Source: CAXBDP01 sp041689935 (GTDB lineage: Bacteria > Bacteroidota > Bacteroidia > Cytophagales > Cyclobacteriaceae). Taken from it: DNA of 64,000 nucleotides. The stretch spans positions 62,001-126,000 of the forward strand of contig JBDNFI010000087.1 of the NCBI GenBank assembly GCA_041689935.1, given 5' to 3'. Under the pieces are notes generated by a model. That model was given only the letters and a program-made list of their open reading frames with translations, did no database searches and had not been told where the DNA came from. Shown piece by piece: positions 17,309-26,649 of the stretch; within the stretch, counting starts at the first letter, position 1; each line of letters begins with the position of its first letter. Both the position numbers and the translations under genes were made by a program.

Positions 17309-18436
17309 CTAAGATCCGTAGCTGGATAGCATCACTGGCATTACTAGCATCAATATGTCCTCTGCGTCATCTTTGATGGTAGGCACCATCAAGCCCGCTC
17401 TGCTTGGTTTGCCCAGGCTGAGCTTCACTTCCTTGGAATCAAGGTTACTCAGCATCTCTACCAAGAATCTTGCATTGAAACCAATTTGGATATCTTCGCC
17501 AGTATGATCACAACTAATACGCTCTTGAGCTTCATTAGAAAAATCGAGGTCTTCCGCAGAAATCTGCATTTCGTTCCCAGTGATTTTCAAGCGAACTTGA
17601 TGGGTCGTCTTATTGGCATAGATGGCAATCCGGCGAAGCGAACTTAAGAAAGAAGCTTTGTCTAGGATAATATGGTTATTGTTATCACCCGGAATTACAT
17701 TTTCATAATCAGGGAAACGCTCGTCTATTAATCGGCAAATCATGCGAATATTACCAAAGCTAAAAAACGCATGAGAGCCGTTGAACTCCATGTCAACATC
17801 TAGGTTTTCAGCTGGCAAAGTCGCTTTCAGCAGGTTCAGTGCTTTGCGAGGAATGATAATGGACATATTAGTATCTGACGTCACATCTACTCTACGGTAG
17901 CGAATAAGTCTGTGACCATCAGTAGCTACAAAAGTGATGTTGGTGTCAGAGAAGTTCACATACACGCCCGTCATCGCTGGACGGAGCTCGTCATTACTGG
18001 TTGCGAATATGGTGTTCCCAATAGCACTTGCTAGCATGTCCGTAGATAACTTCACGTTGAAACCATTATCTACTTTTGGTAATTTTGGGAAATCCGTCGC
18101 ATTTTCGCCCGCTAATTTATATCGACCATTATCTGAGCTTATTTCTATGCTGTACGTCTCTTCATCTATAGTGAAAGTTACGGGCTGTTCTGGCAAATTC
18201 TTGAGCGTGTCCATCAAAATTCTAGCGGGCACAGCTATCCTTCCTTTTTCTTTTGCCTCTACGCCAATTTGGGTGGTCATGGAGATTTGCAAATCCGAAG
18301 CAGTAACCGTTAACAGGCCATCTTCGATTTCGAAAAGGAAATTTTCAAGAATAGGAACTACAGGGTTGGTGGTGATTACACCGTTTATGGATTGCAATTG
18401 CTTAAGCAATGCCACTGATGATACTATAAACTTCAT
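17309..18436 (-). CDS. dnaN: DNA polymerase III beta clamp
   Basis: Sliding clamp, 375 residues, normal length. The N-terminus MKFIVSSVALLKQLQSINGVI, the central FATDGHRLIRYR (a strongly conserved clamp motif) and the C-terminal LVMPVML are typical. Three similar subdomains are expected across the length. Here dnaN stands downstream of the gld genes (141-bp gap) and not beside dnaA, so this window gives no sign of the replication origin. Confidence 0.96.
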   Translation of the reverse strand: MKFIVSSVALLKQLQSINGVITTNPVVPILENFLFEIEDGLLTVTASDLQISMTTQIGVEAKEKGRIAVPARILMDTLKNLPEQPVTFTIDEETYSIEISSDNGRYKLAGENATDFPKLPKVDNGFNVKLSTDMLASAIGNTIFATSNDELRPAMTGVYVNFSDTNITFVATDGHRLIRYRRVDVTSDTNMSIIIPRKALNLLKATLPAENLDVDMEFNGSHAFFSFGNIRMICRLIDERFPDYENVIPGDNNNHIILDKASFLSSLRRIAIYANKTTHQVRLKITGNEMQISAEDLDFSNEAQERISCDHTGEDIQIGFNARFLVEMLSNLDSKEVKLSLGKPSRAGLMVPTIKDDAEDILMLVMPVMLSSYGS

Positions 18437-18577
18437 TATCTATTGATGGCTTTTGGTTCGAGTGAAACAAATATGGGTAAATTTAAAAATAAACCTGAAA
18501 TTATAAGCAGTTAATTGCAAATGAGATTTCTAAATTGTCATTTCTTTATGATTTATGGTTTAAAGGAATCCTAATTT

Positions 18578-19501
18578 TCAGCTCCCAGGGCCTTGTAGCA
18601 TTGGTAATAACCTTGGCCTACTGATCAAAAAGTAATCTTCCTTGCCAATTATTTCTCCTAAATAAAATCTTGGGTCTTCAGGCAAATCATAAAATCTTAA
18701 TTGGATACTCTTTGCTTTTGATAAATCGTTCAAGCTCAATTCAGCCATTGGCATAGTCAAATATTGCCTTACGGTTTCATTTTGATTGTAAGGCACCCAT
18801 ACATCCGCGTATAAGCCATTCAGATTACGCATAAATTCCCTAATTGTTTCTTCACCCAATAGACTATCTTGCTCACTTCGAAAAGCCCCATCGCTGTAGG
18901 CAATAGTGAATGTGTTCGCCAAATCTTCTTTCACAGCATTCACATTAAACCGCCTCAAACTGCCTTCGGTACCTCTATATAGCGTTCGATCTCTCCATTC
19001 ATAAGGGCCGAGTTCATAGATACTGTTAAGATAGCTATCGTAGCCTGGCACAAAAGTGGCGTAGATTTCACCTCCCGCTTCTACCAACGATTGGGTACGA
19101 GTAGCATTTCCTCCAGCTCGAAAAGTCTGTATCAATTCGTCTCCATTATACACCTCTACTTTTACCCAATTTGCCAATTCATCCTTTAACGATTCCACTT
19201 CACTTTGGCCCAAAGTTCTCCTTACCTGCTGCCGAAGTAGGATTGCCTTCAAATTCACTTCCCAGCTTTTTTCAACCGGCCATCTATCGTCCACCATCCA
19301 TTGTCCTTGTTGGTCAGAAAGTACGATTGTAGTATCATTTCTGGTTAGGGAAATCTGTGTAATAGATGCGGTATCTGCCACTGCAAATTGCGTATTCGCA
19401 CTTTTGCTATCATTTTTGGCAAATGGATCCAGCCAAAAAATAATATTGGCAAAAACCAAAACGACTAAAATAAAGCTCAGTATTTTATTTTTGCGTGCCA
19501 T
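18578..19501 (-). CDS. DUF4340 domain protein of the gld transporter unit
   Basis: A 307-residue membrane-anchored protein: one N-terminal transmembrane helix (ILSFILVVLVFANIIFWL, about 7-24), then an extracytoplasmic domain rich in beta strands (DTASITQISLTRNDTTIVL, GQWMVDDRWPV), matching the DUF4340 family. Such proteins are commonly encoded after GldG-like ABC-transporter auxiliary proteins. Start and gldG stop share a base (TAATG-type overlap), so it belongs to the gldA-F-G unit. Biochemical role unknown. Contains one sense GCGGGAGG (19071-19078). Confidence 0.75.
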   Translation of the reverse strand: MARKNKILSFILVVLVFANIIFWLDPFAKNDSKSANTQFAVADTASITQISLTRNDTTIVLSDQQGQWMVDDRWPVEKSWEVNLKAILLRQQVRRTLGQSEVESLKDELANWVKVEVYNGDELIQTFRAGGNATRTQSLVEAGGEIYATFVPGYDSYLNSIYELGPYEWRDRTLYRGTEGSLRRFNVNAVKEDLANTFTIAYSDGAFRSEQDSLLGEETIREFMRNLNGLYADVWVPYNQNETVRQYLTMPMAELSLNDLSKAKSIQLRFYDLPEDPRFYLGEIIGKEDYFLISRPRLLPMLQGPGS

Positions 19502-21186
19502 TAGCGTCTATATTTTGCTCGATAAAATAACTGCCATACAAGACCAAAAATCAAAACAAAGACCAGCGGGAGGGTAACATTCCATATCTGCCAAAGGGTT
19601 TTTTCTTGTTCAGCCTTTACTCTATCTAGCGGCCTAATTTGCACAGTTTTGTTGCGTGCTAAAATTAGATTTTGCTCATCAAGCATATACTGCAACACAT
19701 TTAATATAAAGTCTCCATTGGCAAATTGTTGATTATCGTATGGATCGAAACCTACGGGAAATGCTTGGCCGGTAGTGGTGCTTTTTTCATTTCGGACAAA
19801 ATCGCCATCCGACACTACCAATACTTGACTAGGCAATCCATCTGCTCGAAACTCAGAAGTATCCACCATATTAGGTGAAAAACGATTTTTGAACAGAGAA
19901 CTGAATGACCCTTCCAGCAAATAGCCTACAGCTTTTGTCCCACTCTGAAAATCATTAGGTGTAAGGTCCCGTACATCGTTGATCCGAACTTGTGCTGGGG
20001 CGGTGATTACTCTTGTGTAAGGCGATGTCATCAACAGCGGGTGCTTGGTAATGCCATCGGCTCGTACGGTATCTATGCTGCTTACAAATCGAGTCCAAAC
20101 CGCATCGAGGTTGCGCACGGTTGGGTGATTTGCAAAATTATTGATGACAGGATAAAACGGCCAAGGCATCAGCCTGATATCCGGCCTGTCGCCAAAGTTG
20201 CCCGTAACGACTGGATAAAAACCGCTATTGATATCTTGAATATAATTTGGATTAATTCGCACGCCATATTTGAAGAGCAAATCGTCCAAATTCAAATCTA
20301 CAGCAACGGCAAAATTATTTTGCTCTGCATTGGTCGCCGAGTCCATATTCACATAAAGTGAATTTAAGAAAAAGAGCAATTTGCCTCCACTCATTAAAAA
20401 CTGATCTAGCTTATATTTATCTGCCTCGGTAAATTTATCTTTTGGGCCAGCAACGATCAATGCATTAAAACCCAATACTTTTGGCCTATCGCTCAATCTC
20501 ATACGGAATACATCATAGCGACCATTGAGCAAACCCGTGAGCCCCGCAATATCCAATGAGTCCCACTCATTATGCCCTTGAATAATTCCAATCCGCTTTT
20601 TGGCAGGATATGAAAGTTGCTGTATGGCAGCAGCTAGTTCATATTCTACACCTTCTATCGACTGGTTTAGTGCTTCCTCCGCGCTACCCATTCGGCCACC
20701 TTTCAGGAAATTGACTCCGACTTCCTCTCCTCTGTAGGTAACGATGGCTCCAGGAAATACCCTCCGCTGTATCTGGCGGGAATTTTCAGTAGCGAAAACA
20801 TCAGTAGGAGGAATCCCTTTCTCTGCCAATTTTTGAATAAATTCATTTCTTGCTCTTTCACTACTGGTTTGATTTGGATCAATAATTCTATACGTCAGCC
20901 CACTTCCAAACTGATACTTGAACTCTTCCAAGGTCTCAATTATGGCCTTTCTCAATCGAATAAACCCAGGCGGGAGGTCTCCATCGAGATACAGTTCCAC
21001 ATATATCTCCTCAGTAGTTTCAGCTAGCAGGGTAGCTGTAGTTGGCGATAATGTATAGCGCTTTTCCTCTGTCAGATCCAAACGGAAAAAGTAATCATTG
21101 CCGAACAATCCCACTAAAGTTAAGGAGGCGAGTAATATCCCAAGCCCAAGGAAATCCGTAAGTTTTTTGCTTTCCCAGTTTACCAT
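19501..21186 (-). CDS. gldG: Gliding-motility ABC transporter auxiliary protein GldG
   Basis: 561 residues with a transmembrane helix near each end (LGLGILLASLTLVGLFG at 13-30; LPLVFVLIFGLVWQLF near 540-556) and a large outside domain of the GldG/ABC_transp_aux type (RLDLTEEKRYTLSPTTATLL, GIIQGHNEWDS, FLMSGGKLLFFL). Works with GldA and GldF in an ABC exporter required for gliding in Flavobacterium johnsoniae; absence from some gliding Bacteroidota means its exact role is still debated. Overlaps gldF by 7 bp. Two GCGGGAGG octamers lie antisense within it (19566, 20970). Confidence 0.88.
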   Translation of the reverse strand: MVNWESKKLTDFLGLGILLASLTLVGLFGNDYFFRLDLTEEKRYTLSPTTATLLAETTEEIYVELYLDGDLPPGFIRLRKAIIETLEEFKYQFGSGLTYRIIDPNQTSSERARNEFIQKLAEKGIPPTDVFATENSRQIQRRVFPGAIVTYRGEEVGVNFLKGGRMGSAEEALNQSIEGVEYELAAAIQQLSYPAKKRIGIIQGHNEWDSLDIAGLTGLLNGRYDVFRMRLSDRPKVLGFNALIVAGPKDKFTEADKYKLDQFLMSGGKLLFFLNSLYVNMDSATNAEQNNFAVAVDLNLDDLLFKYGVRINPNYIQDINSGFYPVVTGNFGDRPDIRLMPWPFYPVINNFANHPTVRNLDAVWTRFVSSIDTVRADGITKHPLLMTSPYTRVITAPAQVRINDVRDLTPNDFQSGTKAVGYLLEGSFSSLFKNRFSPNMVDTSEFRADGLPSQVLVVSDGDFVRNEKSTTTGQAFPVGFDPYDNQQFANGDFILNVLQYMLDEQNLILARNKTVQIRPLDRVKAEQEKTLWQIWNVTLPLVFVLIFGLVWQLFYRAKYRR

Positions 21187-21908
21187 TTCCTAGAGGATAT
21201 TTTCATTTTGGTGAGAAACAAAAAAAGCGAAATGGTGCAAAGGAAATAATAAATGTCACGTGAGTCCAGCAGCCCCTTACTCATGGCTTCATAGTGATAC
21301 AGAATACCTATTCGCTCCATCGTATATGCAGCACTTCCAGATAAACTCATGCGCGACAAACCATCGAAACCTGCATAGATCAGAAAGCATAAAAATGCTC
21401 CAAGGAGAAAAGCTAATATCTGATTTTCGGTAAGTGAAGAAGCAAATAACCCTGCTGCACAAAAAACTGAGGCTAACAAAAATAACCCAATATAAGAACC
21501 TGCTACGCCAGCCGAATCGATATTTCCAACAGGATTGCCTAAGGCATAAACACTATAGTAATAAATGAGCGTGGGCAATAAAGCGACCAATATAATAATG
21601 ATCCCAGCGAAGTATTTACCAGCAATTATATCCCAATTTCGAAGTGGCTTCGTTAGTAGCAACTCCATTGTGCCTCCCTTATTTTCTTCTGCAAAAAGCC
21701 GCATGGTGATGGCTGGCACCAGAAATAAGAAAATATATGGACCAAATGTGAAAAGGGTGCTCATATCGGCATAGCCATAGCTCAACACTGCTGTATCCGG
21801 AAAAACCCACATGAGCAATCCTGTGACCACCAAGAATATACCAAGTACTAAATACGCAGCAATGGAGCTGAAAAATGCATTGAGTTCTTTGGCTAATATT
21901 CTTCTCAT
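21180..21908 (-). CDS. gldF: ABC transporter permease GldF
   Basis: Integral membrane protein of 242 residues with about six hydrophobic segments (for example AYLVLGIFLVVTGLLMWVF, YIFLFLVPAITMRLFAEE, GIIIILVALLPTLIYYYSVY, FLLGAFLCFLIYAGF). ABC-2-type permease; the motif FAEENKGGTMELLLTKPL is characteristic of GldF/NosY-like permeases. Its start overlaps the gldA stop by 4 bp and its end overlaps gldG by 7 bp, so the three are translated as a unit. Confidence 0.88.
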   Translation of the reverse strand: MRRILAKELNAFFSSIAAYLVLGIFLVVTGLLMWVFPDTAVLSYGYADMSTLFTFGPYIFLFLVPAITMRLFAEENKGGTMELLLTKPLRNWDIIAGKYFAGIIIILVALLPTLIYYYSVYALGNPVGNIDSAGVAGSYIGLFLLASVFCAAGLFASSLTENQILAFLLGAFLCFLIYAGFDGLSRMSLSGSAAYTMERIGILYHYEAMSKGLLDSRDIYYFLCTISLFLFLTKMKISSRKW

Positions 21909-22828
21909 TGCTCCACTTTTTTGGTTAATTGAGTAAATATATCTTCTAAAGAATTTTTTTGCACTTGCAGTCCTATCAGTTCGATATCGGTTTCGCTTGC
22001 ATATTGAAAAATCGCAGAACGTGGATCAGCATCTTTACTACAATATAGTCTGATTTTACGAGTGCTTTCGAACTCTATCTCAGAGATTCCATGGATTCTC
22101 ATCAGCTTTTCTACGGCAGGTTCAGAGGAAAATTCCACAATAAGAATCATCCCTTTTTCAGATTTGCTTTTGAGCTCATCTACTGTACCACTGCCCACTA
22201 CTTTTCCTTTGTTGATAATGATTACATCCTCGCAGAGGGCTTCTACTTCTTGCATGATATGCGTGGAGAGCAGCACGGTTTTGTGCAGACTTAGATGCTT
22301 TATCAAATTACGGATTTCGGAAATTTGGTTAGGGTCCAATCCGGAGGTAGGTTCATCTAGTATAATCACTTCTGGCTCGTGAATGAGCGCTTGTGCTAAG
22401 CCTACTCTTTGTTTGTAGCCTTTGGAAAGCTTTCCTATTTTCTTCCTTTGCTCAGGCATGAGGCCACACACATCCATCATCTCATTTACACGTTGCTTTA
22501 GCTTCCTCCCGCTCAATCCATATAAGCCACCACAAAAACGTAGAAACTCCGCAATATACATCTCTGTATAAAGCGGATTTTGCTCTGCCAAATAGCCCGT
22601 TATTCTTCTGATTTGAAGGGAATTACTTCTTACATCCATTCCATTTACATACACCGTACCTTGGCTTGGAGGGATGTAGCCGGTGGCGATTTTCATAGTA
22701 GTAGATTTGCCCGCTCCATTTGGCCCTAGAAAGCCCAATATTCTGCCCTCTGTCACCTCAAAGCTGAGGTCATCTACAGCTTTTTGATCGTCATAAATTT
22801 TGGTAAGATGCTCTACCCTTACAGACAT
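21905..22828 (-). CDS. gldA: ABC transporter ATP-binding protein GldA
   Basis: 307-residue ATPase. Walker A GPNGAGKST at about 34-42, ABC signature LSKGYKQRVGLAQAL, Walker B VIILDEPTSGLDP, followed by the H-loop LLSTHIMQEVEAL. The C-terminal ~80 residues form the extra domain of the GldA/multidrug-exporter type. Energises the GldF permease. Lies 4 bp after the SDR gene. One sense GCGGGAGG at 22505-22512. Confidence 0.9.
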   Translation of the reverse strand: MSVRVEHLTKIYDDQKAVDDLSFEVTEGRILGFLGPNGAGKSTTMKIATGYIPPSQGTVYVNGMDVRSNSLQIRRITGYLAEQNPLYTEMYIAEFLRFCGGLYGLSGRKLKQRVNEMMDVCGLMPEQRKKIGKLSKGYKQRVGLAQALIHEPEVIILDEPTSGLDPNQISEIRNLIKHLSLHKTVLLSTHIMQEVEALCEDVIIINKGKVVGSGTVDELKSKSEKGMILIVEFSSEPAVEKLMRIHGISEIEFESTRKIRLYCSKDADPRSAIFQYASETDIELIGLQVQKNSLEDIFTQLTKKVEQ

Positions 22829-22832
22829 AGGC

Positions 22833-23528
22833 TTATTTTCCTTTTGGTCGAAGTGGCCTTACTTCCAATTCGATAGGATGATAGTTTTCAGAGGTTTGCA
22901 ATATATAAATAATGCTCTCAGCGACGTCCTCTGCTCTCATCATATTCTCATTGGCATTGACCGAATCGATGGGATCAAAAAAGTTTGTATTTACAGAACC
23001 TGGATTGATAGACGTAACCTTAATTCCTGATTTTCTTAACTCCTTAAACATAGACTGGGAGATTCCTCTCACTGCAAATTTAGTCCCACAGTAGCCCGCC
23101 ATACCTTCTATGCCTGTAGTACTTGCAATGGAGGCGATATTGATGATATGTCCTGCTTCCATTACCTTCATTTGTGGTATTATTACCTTGGAGCAATAGA
23201 AAAGCCCATGCACATTGGTGCGAAACATCTCCTCCCAAAGGTGTATATCCATTTCTTCGAATGTAGCCTCATACCCCAAACCTGCATTGTTTACCAATAT
23301 ATGGCAAGGCATTTCCAGCTTGCTCGATGTTGCCTTCCATGCAGCGCTTACTTGCTCATAGTCGCCGATATCTACTTTGAAAAAATGAAAGTTTGGGTTA
23401 TCAATTTCTGGCTCAGTTCTACCCCAGCCAGCGACAATCGCTCCTTTTTCCAAAAGTGCCTTCACGGTGGCCAATCCTATCCCTTTTGATACGCCAGTTA
23501 CTACGGCCAGCTTATTTTTTAATTTCAT
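22833..23528 (-). CDS. Short-chain dehydrogenase/reductase
   Basis: Classical SDR of 231 residues. NAD(P)-binding TGVSKGIGLA at about 11-20, NNAG near residue 85, catalytic Ser in INIASIASTTG, and the Y-x3-K pair in GYCGTKFA. The sequence LKNKLAVVTGVSKGIGLATVKALLEKGA indicates an oxidoreductase acting on an unknown alcohol or ketone. It lies between the purine phosphorylase gene (9 bp) and gldA (4 bp), so probably co-transcribed with both. Confidence 0.88.
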   Translation of the reverse strand: MKLKNKLAVVTGVSKGIGLATVKALLEKGAIVAGWGRTEPEIDNPNFHFFKVDIGDYEQVSAAWKATSSKLEMPCHILVNNAGLGYEATFEEMDIHLWEEMFRTNVHGLFYCSKVIIPQMKVMEAGHIINIASIASTTGIEGMAGYCGTKFAVRGISQSMFKELRKSGIKVTSINPGSVNTNFFDPIDSVNANENMMRAEDVAESIIYILQTSENYHPIELEVRPLRPKGK

Positions 23529-23537
23529 GTTTGTCTG

Positions 23538-24356
23538 TTAAAGTCTTGCGATTAATTCGCGAATAATTTTCGTCATTCCTGGTTCAGCGTTATTAGCCGC
23601 ACCGATCACATCCTCTATTGACACCTTTTTGATCTTTCCTTCTACACCCAAATCCGTAATGGCAGAAATGGCAAATACGGGCATTCCCATTTGGCAAGCT
23701 ACGTTTATCTCCGGCACAGTACTCATCCCTACCGCGTCGCCACCGATAATTCTGAGGTATTTGTATTCAGCAGGTGTTTCCAAATTAGGCCCCTTTACTC
23801 CAATATAAACTCCTTCGCGAACAGGAATATTATGCTCTTTGGCAATCTTATGTGCTTCGGCAATCATATTTCTGTCGTACACCTCACTCATATCTGGAAA
23901 GCGTGGGCCAAATTCAGGATCATTTGCGCCTGTGAGCGGACTCTCCGGAAACATGTCGATATGGTCATTGATAAACATCAAATCACTGATATGATAATCG
24001 GGATTTAAGCCTCCACTGGCGTTGCTTACCATCAAACGCTTGACGCCCAGAAACTTCATAACTCGTACCGGAAAGGTCACTTGCTTCATATTGTAGCCTT
24101 CATAATAATGAAAGCGTCCTTGCATGGCCATTACATGTTTGCCTTCTAAGGTGCCGAAAATCAGCTTTCCACTATGGCTCTCTACAGTAGACACTGGGAA
24201 ATGTGGTATTTCAGTATATGAAAAGGAAATTTCGACCTCAATTTCTTCTGCCAAATCTCCCAATCCGGTTCCAAGAATTATACCCGTCTCAGGTATATTT
24301 TGGATGCGACTTCTTAAAAATTCAGTCGTCTCTTTTACTTGATCTATATATTTCAA
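23538..24356 (-). CDS. Purine nucleoside phosphorylase
   Basis: Trimeric PNP (class I) of 272 residues; cleaves purine nucleosides with phosphate to base and ribose-1-phosphate. Recognised by ILGTGLGDLAEEIE near residue 27, the HFPVSTVESHSGKL segment with active-site His, the YMNASGGLNP-type motif (here VSNASGGLNP) and GVYIGVKGPNLETPAEYK, plus VGMSTVPE. Probable first gene of the PNP-SDR-gld run. Confidence 0.93.
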   Translation of the reverse strand: MKYIDQVKETTEFLRSRIQNIPETGIILGTGLGDLAEEIEVEISFSYTEIPHFPVSTVESHSGKLIFGTLEGKHVMAMQGRFHYYEGYNMKQVTFPVRVMKFLGVKRLMVSNASGGLNPDYHISDLMFINDHIDMFPESPLTGANDPEFGPRFPDMSEVYDRNMIAEAHKIAKEHNIPVREGVYIGVKGPNLETPAEYKYLRIIGGDAVGMSTVPEINVACQMGMPVFAISAITDLGVEGKIKKVSIEDVIGAANNAEPGMTKIIRELIARL

Positions 24357-24495
24357 CGTATTTATTTTTGGGTAAAGTTAAGGAATAAAGCGCTTGTATA
24401 AATGGAAATAGAAATCCAAAACACCCGATGATCCAATAATACAATAAACAAGTGGAAACCATTCCTTTGCTTTAAGAGTTTTGACATCTTAATGA

Positions 24496-24503
24496 TACAT
24501 TTG
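24496..24503 (+). promoter_or_regulatory. Candidate -7 element just before the FMN reductase gene
   Basis: TACATTTG fits TAnnTTTG and ends only 5 bp before the ATG at 24509, which would give a leaderless or nearly leaderless message. No TTTG at the right distance upstream was seen, so support is weak. Confidence 0.3.
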
Positions 24504-24508
24504 CATAC

Positions 24509-25033
24509 ATGATTAAAATCGTAATTGGCACGAATAGAAAAAATTCCAACTCTGGGACTATAGCTAGACTATATCAGCAAATGCTGAAAGAAAGGCGGGA
24601 GGATGCGGAAATAATGAGCATGGAAGAATTGCCAGAAGATTTTGCCTTTTCGGCGCTATATGAAAATACGGGTAAAAACGAGGCATTTAATGCCTTTTTG
24701 CAACGATTGAATGAAGGGGATAAAATCGTATTTGTGATTCCAGAATACAATAATTCCTTCCCTGGTGTATTGAAAACGTTTTTTGATGGGCTCCCGTACC
24801 CAAGCCCATTTGCAGGAAAGTGGGCAGCTTTGGTGGGTGTATCCACCGGCGTGCAAGGAGCCAGTTTGGCATTGAGCCATCTTACCGATATATTAAACTA
24901 TCTGGGTATGAACGTATTGGCTTCAAAACCACGTCTAGCCCAGATAGCTTCCCATTTGTCAGAAAATACCCTTCAGAATCCGATATATCAGCGGTTTCTG
25001 GAAGTTCAGATGGACGAGCTTATAAAGCTTTAG
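24509..25033 (+). CDS. NADPH-dependent FMN reductase family protein
   Basis: Flavodoxin-like oxidoreductase of 174 residues. The N-terminus IKIVIGTNRKNSNSGTIARLYQQML contains the phosphate-binding loop for FMN, and VIPEYNNSFPGVLKTFFDGLPYPSPFAGK holds the P-E-Y-N motif of the family. Likely reduces FMN or quinones with NAD(P)H. Converges on ftsZ; the two stop codons overlap by 4 bp. One sense GCGGGAGG at 24595-24602. Confidence 0.87.
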   Translation: MIKIVIGTNRKNSNSGTIARLYQQMLKERREDAEIMSMEELPEDFAFSALYENTGKNEAFNAFLQRLNEGDKIVFVIPEYNNSFPGVLKTFFDGLPYPSPFAGKWAALVGVSTGVQGASLALSHLTDILNYLGMNVLASKPRLAQIASHLSENTLQNPIYQRFLEVQMDELIKL

Positions 25034-26604
25034 TCCACATTGTCGTGCAGAAACCGGTTGTTACCCAATATCTGACTCTCCTCATTTAATTGAAATCTGC
25101 TAATATTTTTCTCTTTAGAAGGAGTTACTTCTTGCAATGAAACCTTTTTGCGTAGGTAAGCAGGCTCAGCCAATTTTTCTTTGAACTCGTCCTGATTCAT
25201 ACTTGAACTTTTCAAGCCATTCAATCTATTGATTCTTTCTTTTGCTGCCTCAATCAATTGCTTGCGCTTTTCATCCAATGAATCCGCTGGAGTTGCTTTT
25301 GGAGCAACCACGGCTGTAGGTTGTTCTTCAATTTTCGATGGCGTTTTGTCTTCTATTTCGTAGCCATTCAAGTCTTTTAGCGCATTATTAGCAATGCTTT
25401 CCTCCCGCTTTTCGCCTAGCTTAGGTTGCTCCAAAGGTCTCCCTTGCTTTGTGGTAAAAGGTGAACTTTGTGCAGGTCTCATTCCCAAAGAAGGATTGGT
25501 AATTGGAACATATCCTGTCGGCTTTTGCTCCACTTTCTTTTCAGGAAACAAAGGCATTTGAACCTTTGGCTTAACTCTTCCGCTCTCCAAGTCAATTACT
25601 CTAGCTTCTTGCTCCGCTTTATCCTGTACTTCCCCTTGGTCAAAGCCTGTGGCAATTACTGTTACACGAATACTTTCGCCTAACTCGGTATCTATCCCAT
25701 GCCCGAAGATAACTTCAGCTTCGTCACCAGCTTTGGATTGGATGTATTCCGAAATCTCTGTAAGCTCGTCCATCTGAAGCTCGGCCTGCTCACCAGAAAT
25801 AATAGAAAGCAATATTTTTCTTGCCCCAAGAATATCCACGCTATTGAGCAATGGAGATGTAATCGCTTCTTCAGCGGCTTTAAGTGAGCGCCCTTCACCA
25901 GAAGTAGTCGCAGAGCCCATTACAGCTGCACCAGCGTTTTTCATTACTGTTTTCACATCTTCAAAATCGACGTTGATATAACCAATTACAGTAATGATTT
26001 CGGCAATTCCTTTGGCAGCAGTAAGCAATACATTGTCTGCTTGAGCAAAAGCTGTAGTGATGGATAGATTACCATATATATCTCTCAACTTATCATTGAG
26101 GATAACTAATACCGTATCGCAACTTTCTTTTAGTTCGCGAATGCCGTCGTAAGCTTGCTGGATTTTACGCTTACCTTCAAAAGAGAATGGGGCAGTAACA
26201 ATACCCACAGTAAGTATGTCCATATCCTTTGCGATTTTGGCAATGACTGGAGCAGCACCCGTACCCGTGCCTCCTCCCATACCAGCAGTAATAAATACCA
26301 TTTTGGTATCATCGCTTAGCATATCGCGAATATCTTCCTTGCTTTCGAATGCAGCTTGGCGGCCCTTTTCAGGATTTGCGCCTGCACCCAAACCTTCGGT
26401 AAGACTCGTCCCAATTTGTAACTTATTGGGCACGGGAGAAAAACGAAGTGCTTGCATGTCGGTATTCACGACTACAAACTCAACATCTTTGATTCCCTGG
26501 TTGTACATGTGGTTAACAGCATTGCTGCCACCTCCTCCCACGCCTATCACCTTGATGATAGATTTGTGGTGCTTTGGTAATTCGAACTTGTAGGTATCTT
26601 CCAT
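25030..26604 (-). CDS. ftsZ: Cell division GTPase FtsZ
   Basis: Tubulin homologue that forms the division ring. 524 residues, longer than E. coli FtsZ (383) because of an extended linker after about residue 330, as usual in Bacteroidota. The GTPase core shows GVGGGGSNAVNHM near 21-33 and the tubulin signature GGGTGTGAAPV near 111. The conserved C-terminal peptide region ends NNRFLHDNVD. Last gene of the division cluster; 45 bp after ftsA. One sense GCGGGAGG lies in the linker (25401-25408). Confidence 0.97.
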   Translation of the reverse strand: MEDTYKFELPKHHKSIIKVIGVGGGGSNAVNHMYNQGIKDVEFVVVNTDMQALRFSPVPNKLQIGTSLTEGLGAGANPEKGRQAAFESKEDIRDMLSDDTKMVFITAGMGGGTGTGAAPVIAKIAKDMDILTVGIVTAPFSFEGKRKIQQAYDGIRELKESCDTVLVILNDKLRDIYGNLSITTAFAQADNVLLTAAKGIAEIITVIGYINVDFEDVKTVMKNAGAAVMGSATTSGEGRSLKAAEEAITSPLLNSVDILGARKILLSIISGEQAELQMDELTEISEYIQSKAGDEAEVIFGHGIDTELGESIRVTVIATGFDQGEVQDKAEQEARVIDLESGRVKPKVQMPLFPEKKVEQKPTGYVPITNPSLGMRPAQSSPFTTKQGRPLEQPKLGEKREESIANNALKDLNGYEIEDKTPSKIEEQPTAVVAPKATPADSLDEKRKQLIEAAKERINRLNGLKSSSMNQDEFKEKLAEPAYLRKKVSLQEVTPSKEKNISRFQLNEESQILGNNRFLHDNVD

Positions 26605-26649
26605 GACAAATGGTTGTTTATATATTTTTGGTAAATGGGTTTCCTTTAT

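Noticed and set aside
17309..18436. dnaN as a sign of the replication origin
   Set aside because: No dnaA, recF or gyrB beside it and no DnaA-box cluster noticed in the 141 bp upstream.
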